Shown: positions 10,857 through 22,004 of the stretch, piece after piece | How positions within the stretch are numbered: position 1 is the first letter of the stretch | Layout: each line of letters opens with the position of its first letter | NCBI GenBank assembly: GCA_043228905.1 | Contig: JBHGNT010000003.1 | Coordinates: 9,114,001 to 9,178,000 of the forward strand | Reading direction: 5' to 3' | Length of the DNA stretch: 64,000 bases | Source of the DNA: Azolla caroliniana | Lineage: Eukaryota > Polypodiophyta | Made by a program: the position numbers and the translations under genes | The notes under the pieces: model-generated | The model's input: only the letters and a program-made list of their open reading frames with translations | The model's database searches: none | Told to the model about the DNA's origin: nothing

Positions 10857-11459
10857 TGTAAGGAATAGACCCTTCTATTCACCTTCACCACTCGGCCACA
10901 ACCGAGTAAGCGCGAATCAATGGAGCAGAAAATAGGAACCACAAAGAGAAACAAAACGCGAGTACACAGGGATTAACGTGGAAAACCCTAGACGGGAAAA
11001 ACCACGGGAGTACAAGACTCCAAACCAACACTATACAGAGAAGTATACAATGGCGAGCTGCAAGGCGACGACCTTGAGCTCGCTGTCTTCGCCACAGGCG
11101 GCGGTATTACACAAAGGCGTCGACCTCTTCCTCTCTCACGCTCTATCTCTCTCACGGCTGCTCTCTCTTCACTCCTCTAAAGTGGGAAAACAGAAAAATG
11201 AGAAGCAACAGTAAAACTGTTTGCCCTAAGTCATATTTATACACATATGACTTTGGGGCTATTTACAACTATAGCCTCAAGGGCCCTTGGCAAACATATT
11301 CACAGATATGTCCCCGCATCCGGATCTCGCTTCGGGTACATTCGTCATCCGGCTCCAAAGCCGGGGTCTTCATCATCCGGTTCCGAAACCGAAACCGGGC
11401 TTGTCGGCATTCATCTCCGATATCCGACCATCCCATCCGAAGGGACCGTAATCCCAACA
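10857..11459 (-). repeat. Copia A1 5' LTR
   Basis: 603 bp, near-identical to 6141-6743. On the element strand, TATAAATATGAC near 11237 could serve as TATA box, upstream of the leader and PBS. Confidence 0.95.
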
Positions 11460-11736
11460 GCTTCTACTCGGTCTCCTGTGCAAGACCCCGCTCTGCGCGA
11501 CGAGCCTGAGAGCTCCCCGAATGGCAGCTTGGCAGTAGACTACTGTTGTAACCTACCCTACCTTGGTCCGGCTCGAAGCCGAGAATGTATTCTTCCCCTT
11601 GTAATATACATACTCGTATCTGTTTGTGCATATTGGTGTTTGTGGTGATGTCGGGAGCACAACCCCCCTCTTGCTTCCTGTCCGGGCCGTGTCCGGTGTC
11701 GGTTTTCTTGGCGTCCCTCTTCTCCCTCGTCCGAGA

Positions 11737-12169
11737 TGTTACGGGCATGACCATTTAATATCCCGTGGTGAGAATTTACCGTAGTATTCTATACACGTGG
11801 ATAAGTGTGAGGGTTAAACGAGAGTGTAAAGAAGGGGAGGATTACTTTTAATCCTCGGGATTGAGACAACCCATTAGGTCAAGTGTGAACTTGCCTGGGG
11901 GTCTTGGGTATCGCTATAAATAAGAGGCCTAGCTACCCCCATTTCATCATCTTTTTTACTACATCGAGACTCTGCTCTTGTGGTGGGTCAACTCTTGTAG
12001 CGAGCGCGCCAGCACCAGGTACGACTCGACGCCACAACGGTGGTATGGGACGCCGATTGAGGCTCGAGTCCGTCTCGATCCCTTCGCTCGGGGGTGGTCG
12101 GGTGGATCGACACCCTTCTTTCTCTTTCTCCTTTCTATATATCATTACTTTATCCTTATCTTAAGCTTA
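11737..12169 (+). mobile_element. Solo LTR S inserted in the G1 3' LTR
   Basis: 433 bp starting TGTTACGGGCATGACC, with TATA-like GCTATAAATAAG (11913-11924). It is flanked by CGAGA on both sides (11732-11736 and 12170-12174). Without it, the G1 LTR is continuous with the copy at 410-430. The right end reads ..AAGCTTA and not the usual CA, so the exact end or the element class is uncertain. Confidence 0.7.
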
Positions 12170-12222
12170 CGAGACCCCCGTGGTCCCGCCGCTTCTACAC
12201 GCACGCGCGTAGCAACGAGACA

Positions 12223-13015
12223 ACGGTCTAGCCAAAAGGATGAACCGGGCCATAATGGAGAGAGTCTAGAGCATGCTTGCACATGCTAAGTTATGCAAGG
12301 CGTTTTGAGCTAAGTCATTGATGGCAATGGCCTATGAGACAAACATATCACCCTCAACACCCTTGAACGGAGACACACCATAGAGAGTATGGACCGGTAA
12401 AGACGTGTCTTACCGTCATTTGAAGTTGTTCATGTATCTCGCCTACGTGCATGTAGCAAAGGACAAGAGAGCGAAATTGGATCCACAATCCCGGCTAGGT
12501 ATATTCCTTGGATACGACGATGATGAGTTCGGCTACCGAGTGTGGGACTTGGTCGACAAGAAAGTTTTCTGGAGTCGAGACATAGTCTTCATGGAGGACA
12601 AAACCATTGCTGACTGGGAGTTAGAGGAGAAGACAATGGATTCCGGGTCGACCGATAGAGATCGGTTGAAGGATATAAGGACCCATCCAACCGGAAGCTG
12701 GATGACACTCGATGAACTGGCCGGATTTGGACAAGAAACCAAACCGACCAAAGAAGAAGAAGAATCTGACACCAGAATTGGACAAGATCCTGAATCAGAT
12801 TCAGATGAAGAACAGATGGAGGAACCGGTGGACGAAAACCAAGGACGGAGATATCCTCTCAAAGAGAGAAGAGCCCCCTTGAGATTTCTAGATGTAGAGC
12901 ATGTATTGCTGACCGATGAGGGCGAGCCGAAAAGCTTCGAGGAAGCAAAGAAAGATACCACAACCACAAGTGGTTAAGTGCCATGCAGGATGAGATGGAT
13001 TCACTGCATGAGAAC
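12223..13015 (+). pseudogene. Copia A2 polyprotein, piece 1 (integrase end and linker)
   Basis: Translation aligns to about residues 605-868 of the A1 polyprotein, from NGLAKRMNRAIMERV to the DEMDSLHEN block. The longest open part is 12405-12977. Stops and frameshifts occur, for example TAG after MERV. The left end abuts the G1 LTR end at 12222; the upstream part of A2 must lie left of the window. The right end is the AGAAC duplicated by insertion of LTR X1. Confidence 0.9.
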
Positions 13016-13227
13016 TGTCACGTACATGACAACAATCATGTCACAATTTGAACTCTTGACCTCTTGTATATAGACAAGTGTTGTGTTCTACCCAACACAT
13101 CTAAATATATGGTCATGTTTGTGAATGTTAATGTGCAGAAGCGTTAGACAGAACCGGCTCAACCGGATAGCAACAGAGAATAAGATAAAGGTTTAATGGA
13201 GTAGCTTAACACACAAAGAATATGCAT

Positions 13228-13229
<2 letters not shown>

Positions 13230-13262
<33 letters not shown>
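13230..13262. repeat. (GA)n microsatellite in the Copia B 3' LTR
   Basis: About 16 uninterrupted GA units. The corresponding stretch in the 5' LTR (17618-17642) is shorter and interrupted, so the array expanded or decayed after insertion. Confidence 0.95.
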
Positions 13263-13263
<1 letters not shown>

Positions 13264-13274
13264 AAAACATAAAC

Positions 13275-16200
13275 TCAATTCAAAATAACTCGGCGCTTGT
13301 CGACCTGTCGTCTCCTCCATGTCGGCGTCGACTTCTGCTGCCATTTAGTCCGCTTGGCCTTTAGTTGACCCGGCTCTTCCGAATCTGTTTGTTGAGCCGA
13401 ATAAGCTATCTCCGATTCGTTCCAGCTCTTGTCCGAGTTGGTGTCCTCCGACCCGTCTCCAATTTTCAGGCCCTTCACCACATCGGAGCACGTCCAAGTC
13501 TTGGCCTTCTTCTGGTTGGCTTTGTCCTTCTTGACTCTGCCGCTGCTGCCGCTTGTTCTGACTTGTTCGGATGTGCCGACTTCCTTCGTCGACTCGGCTT
13601 CCTCATTCCTCTTGTCTCCCCCTTTGTTGGTTCTTTCTTCCTCTCCGGCTCCTTGTCCGTTGCCATCCGTTCCCTTTCCTTTTCTCCCCCTCAAGTGTGG
13701 CACGTTGAGATGCTGAACACCAAGCATTTTGGTGAAGTGCTGCAACTTGTCCGATTCGAGCGGTTTGGTGAAGATGTCCGCAACTTCCCGATTCGTCTGA
13801 ACATACCGAAGTTCAACTTCACCGCTCAAAACCCACTCACGCACGAAGTGATAATGCACTTCTATGAGCTTTATCTGAGCATGGAACACGAGGTTCTTGG
13901 CGAGCTGAATGCTGCTCATGTTGTCATAGTAGATCAGGATCGGGGTCGGTGCCTCAATCTGCAGGTCTTGTAGCAGTCGCCGAAGCCAGATGGCTTCACA
14001 GGTGGCATTGGTAGTTCCCCGATATTCAGCCTTAGTGCTCGCCAGAGCCACTGTTGGCTGCTTTTTGCTGCTCCATGCAATAACCGCGCTACCTAGAGAA
14101 AACATGTAACCGGAGGTGGATCGGCGATCTGATGCATCACCAGCCCAGTCGGAATCGGTATATCCGACTAGCTCCCAGTTATACTATGTCGGTATAACAG
14201 TCCCCGATCCTTCGTGCCGCTAACATACCGGAGTATCTGGTGTGCGCACTGAAGGTGCTCGACGGTCGGCTTATGCATGGACTGGCTGGCTGATCACTCT
14301 GACCGGGTAACTCAGGTCGGGTTGAGTGATTGTAAGGTATATGAGGCATCTGACAATTTGTCAGAACCATTTCTCATCGCAGGCCAGTCCGGAGTTGGGA
14401 CAGAGCTTCTGGTTCCGGTCTAGGGGTGTGGAGACAGGTCGGCATTCCGGCATGCCGAACTTGTACAACATATTCAACACATAGTGTCGTTGTGAGAGCA
14501 ATATGCCGATTTCATTGAGTCCGGGTCTGGTGATGACTAAATCATCAACATAAAGTAGGATGCAAACCGGACCATCCGGACCTTGCCGGATGAACAATGA
14601 GGAGTCATATTTAGAGGTCACAAACCCCATCTTACGCAACCAATGCGTGATCTTCGCATTCCAAGCTCGGGGGGCTTGTTTCAGACCGTAAAGCAACTTC
14701 TTAAGCCGACATACCGCCAACTTGTTCATCTTCGACTAAAATCTGGGAGGTTGGATCATATAGACCCATTCTTCAAGGTCACCTTGAAGAAACGCATTCT
14801 TCACGTCCATCTGGTGAAGATGCCACCCCCTTGCCGCAGCAACCGCTAATACCACAAGAACAGTCATCATCTTCGCTACCGGAGCGAAGGTCTCGTTGTA
14901 GTCGATTCTGTGAGTCTGTGCGTATCCCTTCGCCACTAACTGGGTCTTGTACCGGTTAACCAAACCATCGGCATTGTACTTTACCTTGTACACCCATTTT
15001 CAACCGATCGGTTTACAATGTCGGGGAGGGTCAAGGAGGTCCCATGTGTCGTTGGCATCGAGTGCCCGCATTTCTTCCTCCATAGCGGCACGCCAATTTG
15101 CGTCCTTTGCCGCCTCTGCGTAGCTCTCCAGCTCACGCACTTCTGCCACTTTGGTCATGTACACATAGTGACGCGCCATGTACTCATTGTACCCGTACCG
15201 CGTAACGGGGTTCTTTTGGTAGGATGATCGGCATAGCTTGTTGTTACCCGGTTTGAGCCCCGTCTTGGCCGATTCAGACTTCCTTTTTGAAGATCCACCC
15301 TCTTCCTTTCCGGAGTCGGATTCGCTCCGATCTGACTCAACATTGCCGGTTTCGTATTCCAACATCTTCTTCTTCCCCTTCTCTTTGCGTGTGAACAGTC
15401 TCCTCGGTTCCTTGCACGGGGAGAGCACGGTAGAGTCTCGTCTACTCGCCGGTTCTTCATCCGACTGGTCGTCCCGACTCAGCTCGCTCATTCTGTCCAC
15501 TCAACTAGAATGAGATCGAACTCTCTTCTAGAGTGCCGAAATCTTCATCTTCTACCTGGACCTCCTCGGGCTCACTAGCTTCATCTTCCGGAATTGAGTC
15601 TTCGTTGGGAGTTGGAGTCGGTAAGGAGTACCATGATGCTGTCTCATCAAACTCGATATCTCGGCTTACTCGGACCTGCTTAGTCCGGGGGTTATAGCAC
15701 TTATGCCCCTTTTGCTCATGCGAGTAGCCGACTAGGATGTACTTCTCCGACTTCGGATCCAGCTTCCTCCGCTTCTCATCCGGTACAAGCACATATGCTA
15801 TGCTACCGAATATCCGAAGGTGTCTCAAATTCGGCTTGCGCTTGAAATACAACTCGTGTGCTGACACCTTGTCACCGATCCGGTTTTGGATGTAGACAAC
15901 CATCCAGACCGCCTCAGCCCAGTAGAAATGGGGCATGCTCTTCTCCTCTAGCATTGCCCTTGCCGCGTCGACAATCGACCGGTTCTTCCTTTCGGCCACA
16001 CCGTTTTGCTCCGGTGTGTATCTGCAATTGAATTCTCTCCAAATTCCCTTCTGCTGCAGATAATTGTTGAATTGGCCGGAAAAGTATTCTTTTCCGCCAT
16101 CTGACCGCAGACACTTGATCTTCCTCTCCGTTTCCCGTTCAACCAAGCTTTGAAGGTTCCAGAAACACTCAAAGACTTCGCTCTTCCTCTCAATGAGGTA

Positions 16201-17309
16201 GATCCATGTGGTGCCGGCTGTAGTCGTTGAAATATCGACTCCCGCCAAGACTAACGTTTTGTGCCGGTCCCCATACATACGAATGGATTAGGGAGCTTGT
16301 TATGGCTCCAGTTTCGTTCGGTGGGGAATGGAAGCCGGTGTTGCTTCCCGAGTTGGCAGGCTTCACAAATTTCGGCCTTCTGACCGCTAAATTTCCGCAA
16401 ACCGAAGACAACTTGTTTCGATTGCAGGTCCTGAAGCCTCCGGTAGTTGACATGGCTGATCCGTTTGTGCCATAGGTCGATGTCCGACTCGACCTTCTAC
16501 CCTTTCGCAAACATAGCGGTGCTGACGTCATTAGTGTTGAGGATGAACATCCTCCCTTCTCTGCGCCCTTGCGCAATTATTCGGCCTTCTTCCTCGATGA
16601 AGCACCCGAGGTGTGTAAACCGCACTTGCATCCTCTGGTCGACGATTTGTCCAACCGACACCAGGTTCTTTGTGATTGTCGGTACGTGCAACACGTGCTT
16701 CTTGAGGGTCCAGAACTGCTGTGGGTATTACCTCTATGCCTTCGGTCTTGCTCTTGCCGACCCGCCTCGTCCACCACATCCATAGGGCCGATCTGTCTCC
16801 GTGTACAAGATCCGGCCGTCTGATTGAGTGGTCCTCGATCCACTCGCGTGCTTTTCTTCGACCATCAACATTGATTGTAAGTCGAAGAAGGACGATGGCT
16901 TCTCCAGCATGTAGATCGCCGTCCGGATTGGTCCGTACCTTTGCGCTAGACCACCGAGACAGATTTGTACCATCTCATTTTCGTCCACTGTCACGTTGAT
17001 AGGCCCGAGTGCGTCACAAATCTCCTTTATCTTGGTGGTGTAATCCGTAACCGACATGTCTCTTTGCCTGATGTTGTTCAGCTCTTGCTTGAACTGCAAC
17101 TTACAGGCTGTGGTACTCGCGGCGAAAATCTTCCGTAGATTTTCGTAGGCCTCCTTCGGCATCTTTGCATCCTTGATGTAGCTGAGCATCTGATCATGCA
17201 CACAGGACACAAGGCAGTACAATACTCGGCTCGCTCCTTGCTCCCATACCGGGAAGACCTTGTGTGATGGCTCTTGTGCTACTTCGTTGTTCCTTCCACG
17301 AAGCTCCAA
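13275..17309 (-). pseudogene. Copia B gag-pol pseudogene
   Basis: Order on the - strand: gag (16734-17309, with LQFKQELNNIRQRDMSVTDY), protease/pre-integrase remnant (about 16190-16694, LHVPTITKNLVSVGQIVD), integrase (15505-16278, with PEQNGVAERKNR), linker (15000-15500), RT N-part (14736-14993), RT C-part with YVDD (14361-14729) and RNase H (13275-14105, [11 protein letters not shown]). A stop and frameshift separate the RT parts. The RT C-part lacks the block usually following YVDD and GMKDLG. The zinc knuckle and protease DSG are not recognisable. The RNase H frame runs on for about 140 Lys/Glu-rich residues to a stop in the truncated LTR. Confidence 0.9.
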
Positions 17310-17507
17310 TATCCATGCCCCATCAGGTACTGATGCATTTTAAATGACCAGGACGCGTAGTTGCTCCGGTCGAGCTTCTCTGTTGGAAGTGAACTCGCCA
17401 TTCCTCTGTCCATTTCTTATCTCTATCTGTTGTTATCGGGTTCTAGGGTTCATCTACGGAAGCAAGTGTCAGTTGTAGAGGTTCTCAACCCTCGCGCTCT
17501 GATACCA

Positions 17508-17889
17508 TGTGAATTTTAATGTGCGGAAGCGTTAGAGAGAACCAGCTCAGCCGGATAGCAACAGAGAATACGATGAAGGTTTAATGGAGTAGCTTAACAC
17601 ACAAAGAATACGCATGGGAGAGATAGAGAGGGAGAGAGAGAGCAAAACATAAACTCAATTCAAAACAACTCTAAAACTCTGTACATACAACGTGCTAAAC
17701 AACACTATTTATACAAGTCCATAAAGGACTGACAGGTACTTCAATACTCCTACGTGCGACTGAGACTAACTAGAAGACAATGATTACCTAGTAGTCTAGG
17801 CTACTACTAGGCTTCCGGTTACCGCTCTGACCTGGCTCACCGGCTCACCGGCTCACCGATCCGGATCCAGTTGAGCTTGTCGCTCAACA
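17508..17889 (-). repeat. Copia B 5' LTR (complete, 382 bp)
   Basis: Bounded TGTGAATTTTAATG..GCTCAACA on the + strand, directly beside the primer site. Contains TATTTATACAAG near 17705 on the + strand. Confidence 0.9.
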
Positions 17890-18283
17890 ATGTTATATAT
17901 ATCTTAGTAGATTATTAGTAGATTATCTATTTCAAGTTCTAGGAGTTTTTAGAAAGTTCTAGAACTAGAATATTCTAATGCATGTACTTCGACTCACAGT
18001 ATATATATTTGTAACCTCCTTGGTCCCGTTCAAGGGATTCAACACCAGTCACTGACACATCAATCTAGTACTCTTGTTTAGCTCCATCTTCTCTCCTTGA
18101 TTTACATCTCAGTCTTTATGCTCTTTTATTGTTCATAGCGTCTTAAGTTCCTCATCTAGTCGCTCCCAACTTTTCGAGTTTCTAACCTCATCAAGTTGAG
18201 TTCCACGTTCGTAACCTTATCGGTTGTAGCCTTGTCATTCGTGCTCCGTCGTAGTCTAGGGTTGGTGTGCCTGTGACAAGAAC

Positions 18284-19406
18284 CACACATATGAACTGAC
18301 GGAGCTGCCGAAGGGAAAGAGAGCCCTCCAGCACAAGTGGGTGTACAAGCTGAAACTGGGAGACGCCGGAAATCCACCAAGATACAAAGCTCGCATCATG
18401 TTGAAGGGCTTCTAGCAGAAAAAGGGAGTGGATTTCGACAGATCTTTGATCCGATAGATAAGATGCCATCCATCTGGACTGTGTTGAGCATAGTGACAAT
18501 CATGGACCTCGAGGTCGACAACTAAATGTCAAAACAACGTTCCTACGCGGTGACCAAGGGAAGGGTTCGTCAAGAAAGGGAAGGAGCACCTGGTGTGCCG
18601 GTTGAAGAAGAGCTTATACGGACTGAAGAAAGCTCCCCTATAATGGTACCAGAAGTTCGACTCCTTCATGACCGACCAAGGATACCACAAGACACAGGCC
18701 GATCACTGCGTATTTGTGAAGAAGTTCGACGGAGGCGACTTCCTGATACTCCTGTTGTATGTAGATTATATGCTAATTGTCAGACCGGACCATATCAAAA
18801 TCGGAAATATGAACAAGGCCTTGAACAAGGCCTTCTCAATGAAAGATCTGGGTCCGGCAAGGCAGATTCTGGGAATGCATATTATCCGGGACCGGATGAA
18901 GAAACAGTTATGGTTGTCACAGGAGAAGCATGTGACAAAGGTACTCCAAAGGTTTCGCATGTCGGATGTGAAGCCGGTCGGATCGACACTTCTGACAAAT
19001 TGCAAGTTGTTCGGAAAATAGAGTCTGAAGACTAAGGCAGAGAAGTCGGAGATGATGAATGTACCATATGCCTCTGTTGTCGGAAGCTTGATGTACGCAA
19101 TGGTGTGTACCCGGACGGATATAAGATATGTTGTCGGAGTGGTAAGCTGGTTCATGAGCAATCTGAGAAGGGAACACTGGACCGTTGTTAAGTGGATACT
19201 TCGGTACTTGAAAGGCACCTCGACTATGTGCCTCCGATTCGGCTCGAGAAAACCCCAACTGGATTCGGACATATCGGATGATGCCCATACCAACCGGTCA
19301 ACATCCGGATATGTCATGACCTATGTAGGGGGAGCTGTATCGTGGCAGTCAAGGCCGCAGAAGTCCGTTTCACTATCGACAACGGAAGCAGAGTACATGG
19401 TAGCGG
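18284..19406 (+). pseudogene. Copia A2 polyprotein, piece 2 (reverse transcriptase to RNase H)
   Basis: Aligns to A1 residues about 868-1256. Landmarks are TYELTELPKGKRALQ, LVCRLKKSLYGLKKAP, LLLYVDYMLIV and SLSTTEAEYMVAV. The RT active-site motif has degenerated from YVDD to YVDY. Several stops and frameshifts lie in 18410-18660 and at 19019. Ends at the GCGG duplicated by insert Z. Confidence 0.9.
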
Positions 19407-20964
19407 TGTCGCGAAAATACAACAAGGATACGTGAACTTGAGGCAGGACCCCGGGGCCTCCGACCAGAAGATATCAGATTTGTATGATTATATTAAACAA
19501 TTAATACAAAATGACAAAGATTCACAAATTTCATTAATAAAGGGAAAGAAAGATTACAATCAATCTGAAGATTGAGATTACAAAGTTTAACTAATGGAGA
19601 TTACTAGAGTAATAGATAAGAGGAAATTAAGATATGGATTCTATAGAAAATTAGGGTTTTTGGCTTTGATAAGATATTTTAGATTTTGAGAGATATGGCT
19701 TCCGTAGGGAAATTTAGGGTTTATGGCTTCCGTAAGGAAATTAAGGTTTATGAGTGTTATGGCTTCGATAAGATAAGAGAGCTAAGAAGGAAAAGAAAAG
19801 AAATATATGGAGAGAGAGTCTGAGTATAGGAAAAAAAATGGAATATATATGGAGTTCTCCGTTGATCATAGCATGTCCACTTTTTGTTGTATGGCCTCTA
19901 CTTTTAGTTGCATAACTTTTTCTTTTAGTTGCATCTATTTTTAGTTGCATGGCTTTTTCTTTTAGTTGCATGCGACCGTCCACATGACCTTTTACTTTAG
20001 TTTTCTTCACTTCACTTTAATTAACCACATGATCTTGTTATCCGTTCGGTTTGCGTCCAGCCTCGTCCGGTCGCCAGTTCTGTCTAGTCGTCGATTGTGG
20101 CCGCCTCACTGGCTCTGCCGCCGGTTCCGATTTGCTTACTGGCCGGTTTCTGGTTTTGCTTGCCGGCTCGGTTCCGGTGTCGTGAAGATTTTTGTCCATA
20201 GACAGAAACCGGGGTGGAATAGGCAAATCGGTGGTGTGCACCATGTGCACATGTATACTAGGAAATGGTGTATAGAAATAAGAGGCGAAATTTTATCCCA
20301 CATTGTAACGTCCCTCCCTCCTTGGGCTATAAAAGGAAGGGAGGGGTCACTTATGAAGGGGTTGCCTCTTTTGAGGGAGAGAGGCATACCACTTAGGTCG
20401 AGGGTTTCCTATTCGGTTTTAGGGTTTCGGTTAGGGTTTTCTTCTTGGGGTTTTCCTCATAGTCGTTTGGTGCGGCCATGGCAGCTATCGTTGTAAAGCG
20501 TTTATGTTTCCTTAAGCTAACTTGTTGAGCATCTTGCCCCGTCTATTCTATGTTATTGTCTTATTCTTTCTCACATCCTCTTGAGCTAAGCTTCCATTTT
20601 GTGTCTTATTCTTTCTCCTCTACTCCCTAGTCCAAGACCCCCATGGTCCCGCCCCTTCCACACGCACGCGCGTAACAACGCGACACCGGTTTTGCTTGCC
20701 GGCCGGTTTTCGGTTTTTGGGAACTTGGCCACCATCATCCATGAAGACAAAGTGGCCAAAGTGCTCTTAGCACAAATGAAAATGACGGTCTCAAGGTGCT
20801 TATATAGCCAGGGCCTTAAGTTTCCTATCTATGTGGGATAAATAATAGTTCTATTTTCCCTATCTTCTCAAAATCCATCTTCTATAACATGCCATTAAGC
20901 TAATATAAAGTACTTTTTTTATTTTTATTTTTATTTTACATAGTGTGAGAAGATTCACACGACA
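19407..20964. mobile_element. Insert Z: LTR-like element in A2 with 4-bp TSD
   Basis: Starts TGTCGCGAAAATAC and ends TTCACACGACA, flanked by GCGG (19403-19406 and 20965-20968). It is about 1.05 kb without the nested solo LTR. AT-rich and without coding capacity; GTTTATGGCTTCCGTA and TTTTAGTTGCAT motifs are repeated inside. On removal, A2 reads through in frame (MVAVEADN). Most likely a solo LTR of the TGTCG..CGACA group. Confidence 0.65.
20178..20685 (+). repeat. G1b: solo LTR of the G1 family inside Z
   Basis: Shares with the G1 LTR the block TTATCCCACATTGTAACG, the promoter GGGCTATAAAAGGAAGGGA (20325-20343), GAAGGGGTTGCC and the 3' end CCATGGTCCCGCC..CGCGCGTAACAACGCGACA. Flanked by CCGG (20174-20177 and 20686-20689). 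Confidence 0.8.
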
Positions 20965-20968
20965 GCGG

Positions 20969-21273
20969 TAGAAGCCGACAATGAGATAATCTGGATGAAG
21001 GACTTCATCAGAGAGTTAGGGATCCAACATGAGGAATTCTAGCTCTATTGTGATAGTCAACGTGCCATCCACCTCACGAAGAATGCTACCTAGCACTCCC
21101 GAACCAAGCACATCTAGAGCAGATACCATTGGCTCCGGGAGAAGGTAGAAGATAAAGAGTCTTGTTGACGAAGATCCATACTGAGGAAAACGGGTCGGAC
21201 AGCCGACAAGCTGGACATATGTCGAAGATGGATCAGACTGACGAGGCATCCCATGCCGGAGTGAAGAGGGAGC
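20969..21273 (+). pseudogene. Copia A2 polyprotein, piece 3 (end of RNase H)
   Basis: Aligns to A1 residues 1256-1359: NEIIWMKDFIRELGIQ, YCDSQRAIHL, then HPMPE just before the polypurine tract GTGAAGAGGGAGCT. Three in-frame stops lie near 21042, 21092 and 21115, and a frameshift follows. Confidence 0.9.
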
Positions 21274-21512
21274 TTGTTGGGAAACAAGTCCTTCAGAATG
21301 GGATCAAGGATGAGAATTGGATGAGCCGGATTAGATGGGACAAAGGAAGGAACCGAACCGTATGGATCTGGAAGGTACCCGGATACCGAATCAGATGGAT
21401 CCGGAAGGAATCCGATCGGATCCGGTATGAACCAGCAAACAGGAACATATTGGTAAATATGTTCAGACGTGACTGTTGAAGTCGTATTTGTAAATAGTCG
21501 ATAAATTATATG

Positions 21513-22004
21513 TGTCACAAACATGACAACAGTTATGTCAAGATTTGAACTCTTGACCTCTTGTATTATAATCAAGTGTCATATTGTAACCAACACATCC
21601 AAGTACATAATCGTGTTATATATATCTTCATAGATTATCCATTCACATTCTCAGAGTTTTTAGAAAGTTCTAGAACTAGAAGGTTCTAGAGGGTTTTAGA
21701 ATATTCTCCAAAATATTCTCAAGAATATTCTAATGCATGTACTTCAACTCACAGTATAAATACTTGTAACCTCCGTGGTCCCTTTCAAGGGATTGAACGC
21801 CAATCACTGACATATTAATCTAGTTTCCTCATTTCATGCCATGTCTCCTTGATCAATCGGACTAGCTTCCTAAGTTCATAGTCTCATCACTTACAACTTC
21901 TATAGTTTCTAGCCTCGTAGTTCGAGTTCCACGTTCGTAACCTTATCGGTCATAGCCTCGTCATCCATGCTCTATCGTAGTCCAATGTTGGTGTGTCCGC
22001 GATA
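21513..22004 (+). repeat. X family LTR (left terminus of composite X)
   Basis: 492 bp, similar to X1 (488 bp). A tRNA-like arm (AGTTCAAATCTTGAC on the - strand, 21531-21545) lies near its start. TATA-like AGTATAAATAC at 21753. It ends GTCCGCGATA, a mutated form of GCCTGTGACA. Confidence 0.85.

Larger units (their letters stand above)
6141..11459 (-). mobile_element. Intact Ty1/copia element A1
   Basis: A complete 5319-bp element. It has identical-length LTRs of 603 bp, a 5-bp target duplication GCTTC (6136-6140 and 11460-11464), a Met-tRNA primer site, a polypurine tract and one uninterrupted polyprotein frame. It sits antisense in the 3' LTR of G1. I counted only two LTR differences by eye (both G/A, near 6399/11115 and 6641/11357), so it is the youngest insertion visible here. 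It belongs to the same family as the decayed A2. Confidence 0.95.
5764..12222 (+). repeat. G1 3' LTR, split by Copia A1 and solo LTR S
   Basis: LTR pieces are 5764-6140, 11465-11736 and 12175-12222, about 697 bp in all. The first carries a promoter-like TCTATAAAAGG (5961-5971) that is also present in the related solo LTR at 20178. The last ends GTAGCAACGAGACA, like the 5' LTR end. Removing Copia A1 with one GCTTC and solo LTR S with one CGAGA rejoins the pieces. Copia A2 sequence begins immediately after 12222, so G1 is itself an insertion in A2. Confidence 0.75.
13120..17889 (-). mobile_element. Copia B, decayed Ty1/copia element in LTR X1
   Basis: 4770 bp, flanked by ATGTT (13115-13119 and 17890-17894). 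The 5' LTR (17508-17889) is complete. The 3' LTR keeps only about 168 outer bases (13120-13288), its inner ~215 bp and polypurine tract being lost. TGGTATCAGAGC primer site at 17496-17507. The coding region is broken by frameshifts and deletions. A second fragment of the same family is at 32935-33330. Confidence 0.9.
13016..18278 (+). mobile_element. Solo LTR X1 in Copia A2 (split by Copia B)
   Basis: LTR pieces 13016-13119 and 17895-18278, about 488 bp. It begins TGTCACGTACATG and ends GCCTGTGACA. The target duplication is AGAAC (13011-13015 and 18279-18283). No X internal sequence lies between the ends, so it is a solo LTR of the family seen at 21513 and 28332. On removal the A2 frame continues (..LHEN then HTYEL..). 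Confidence 0.9.
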
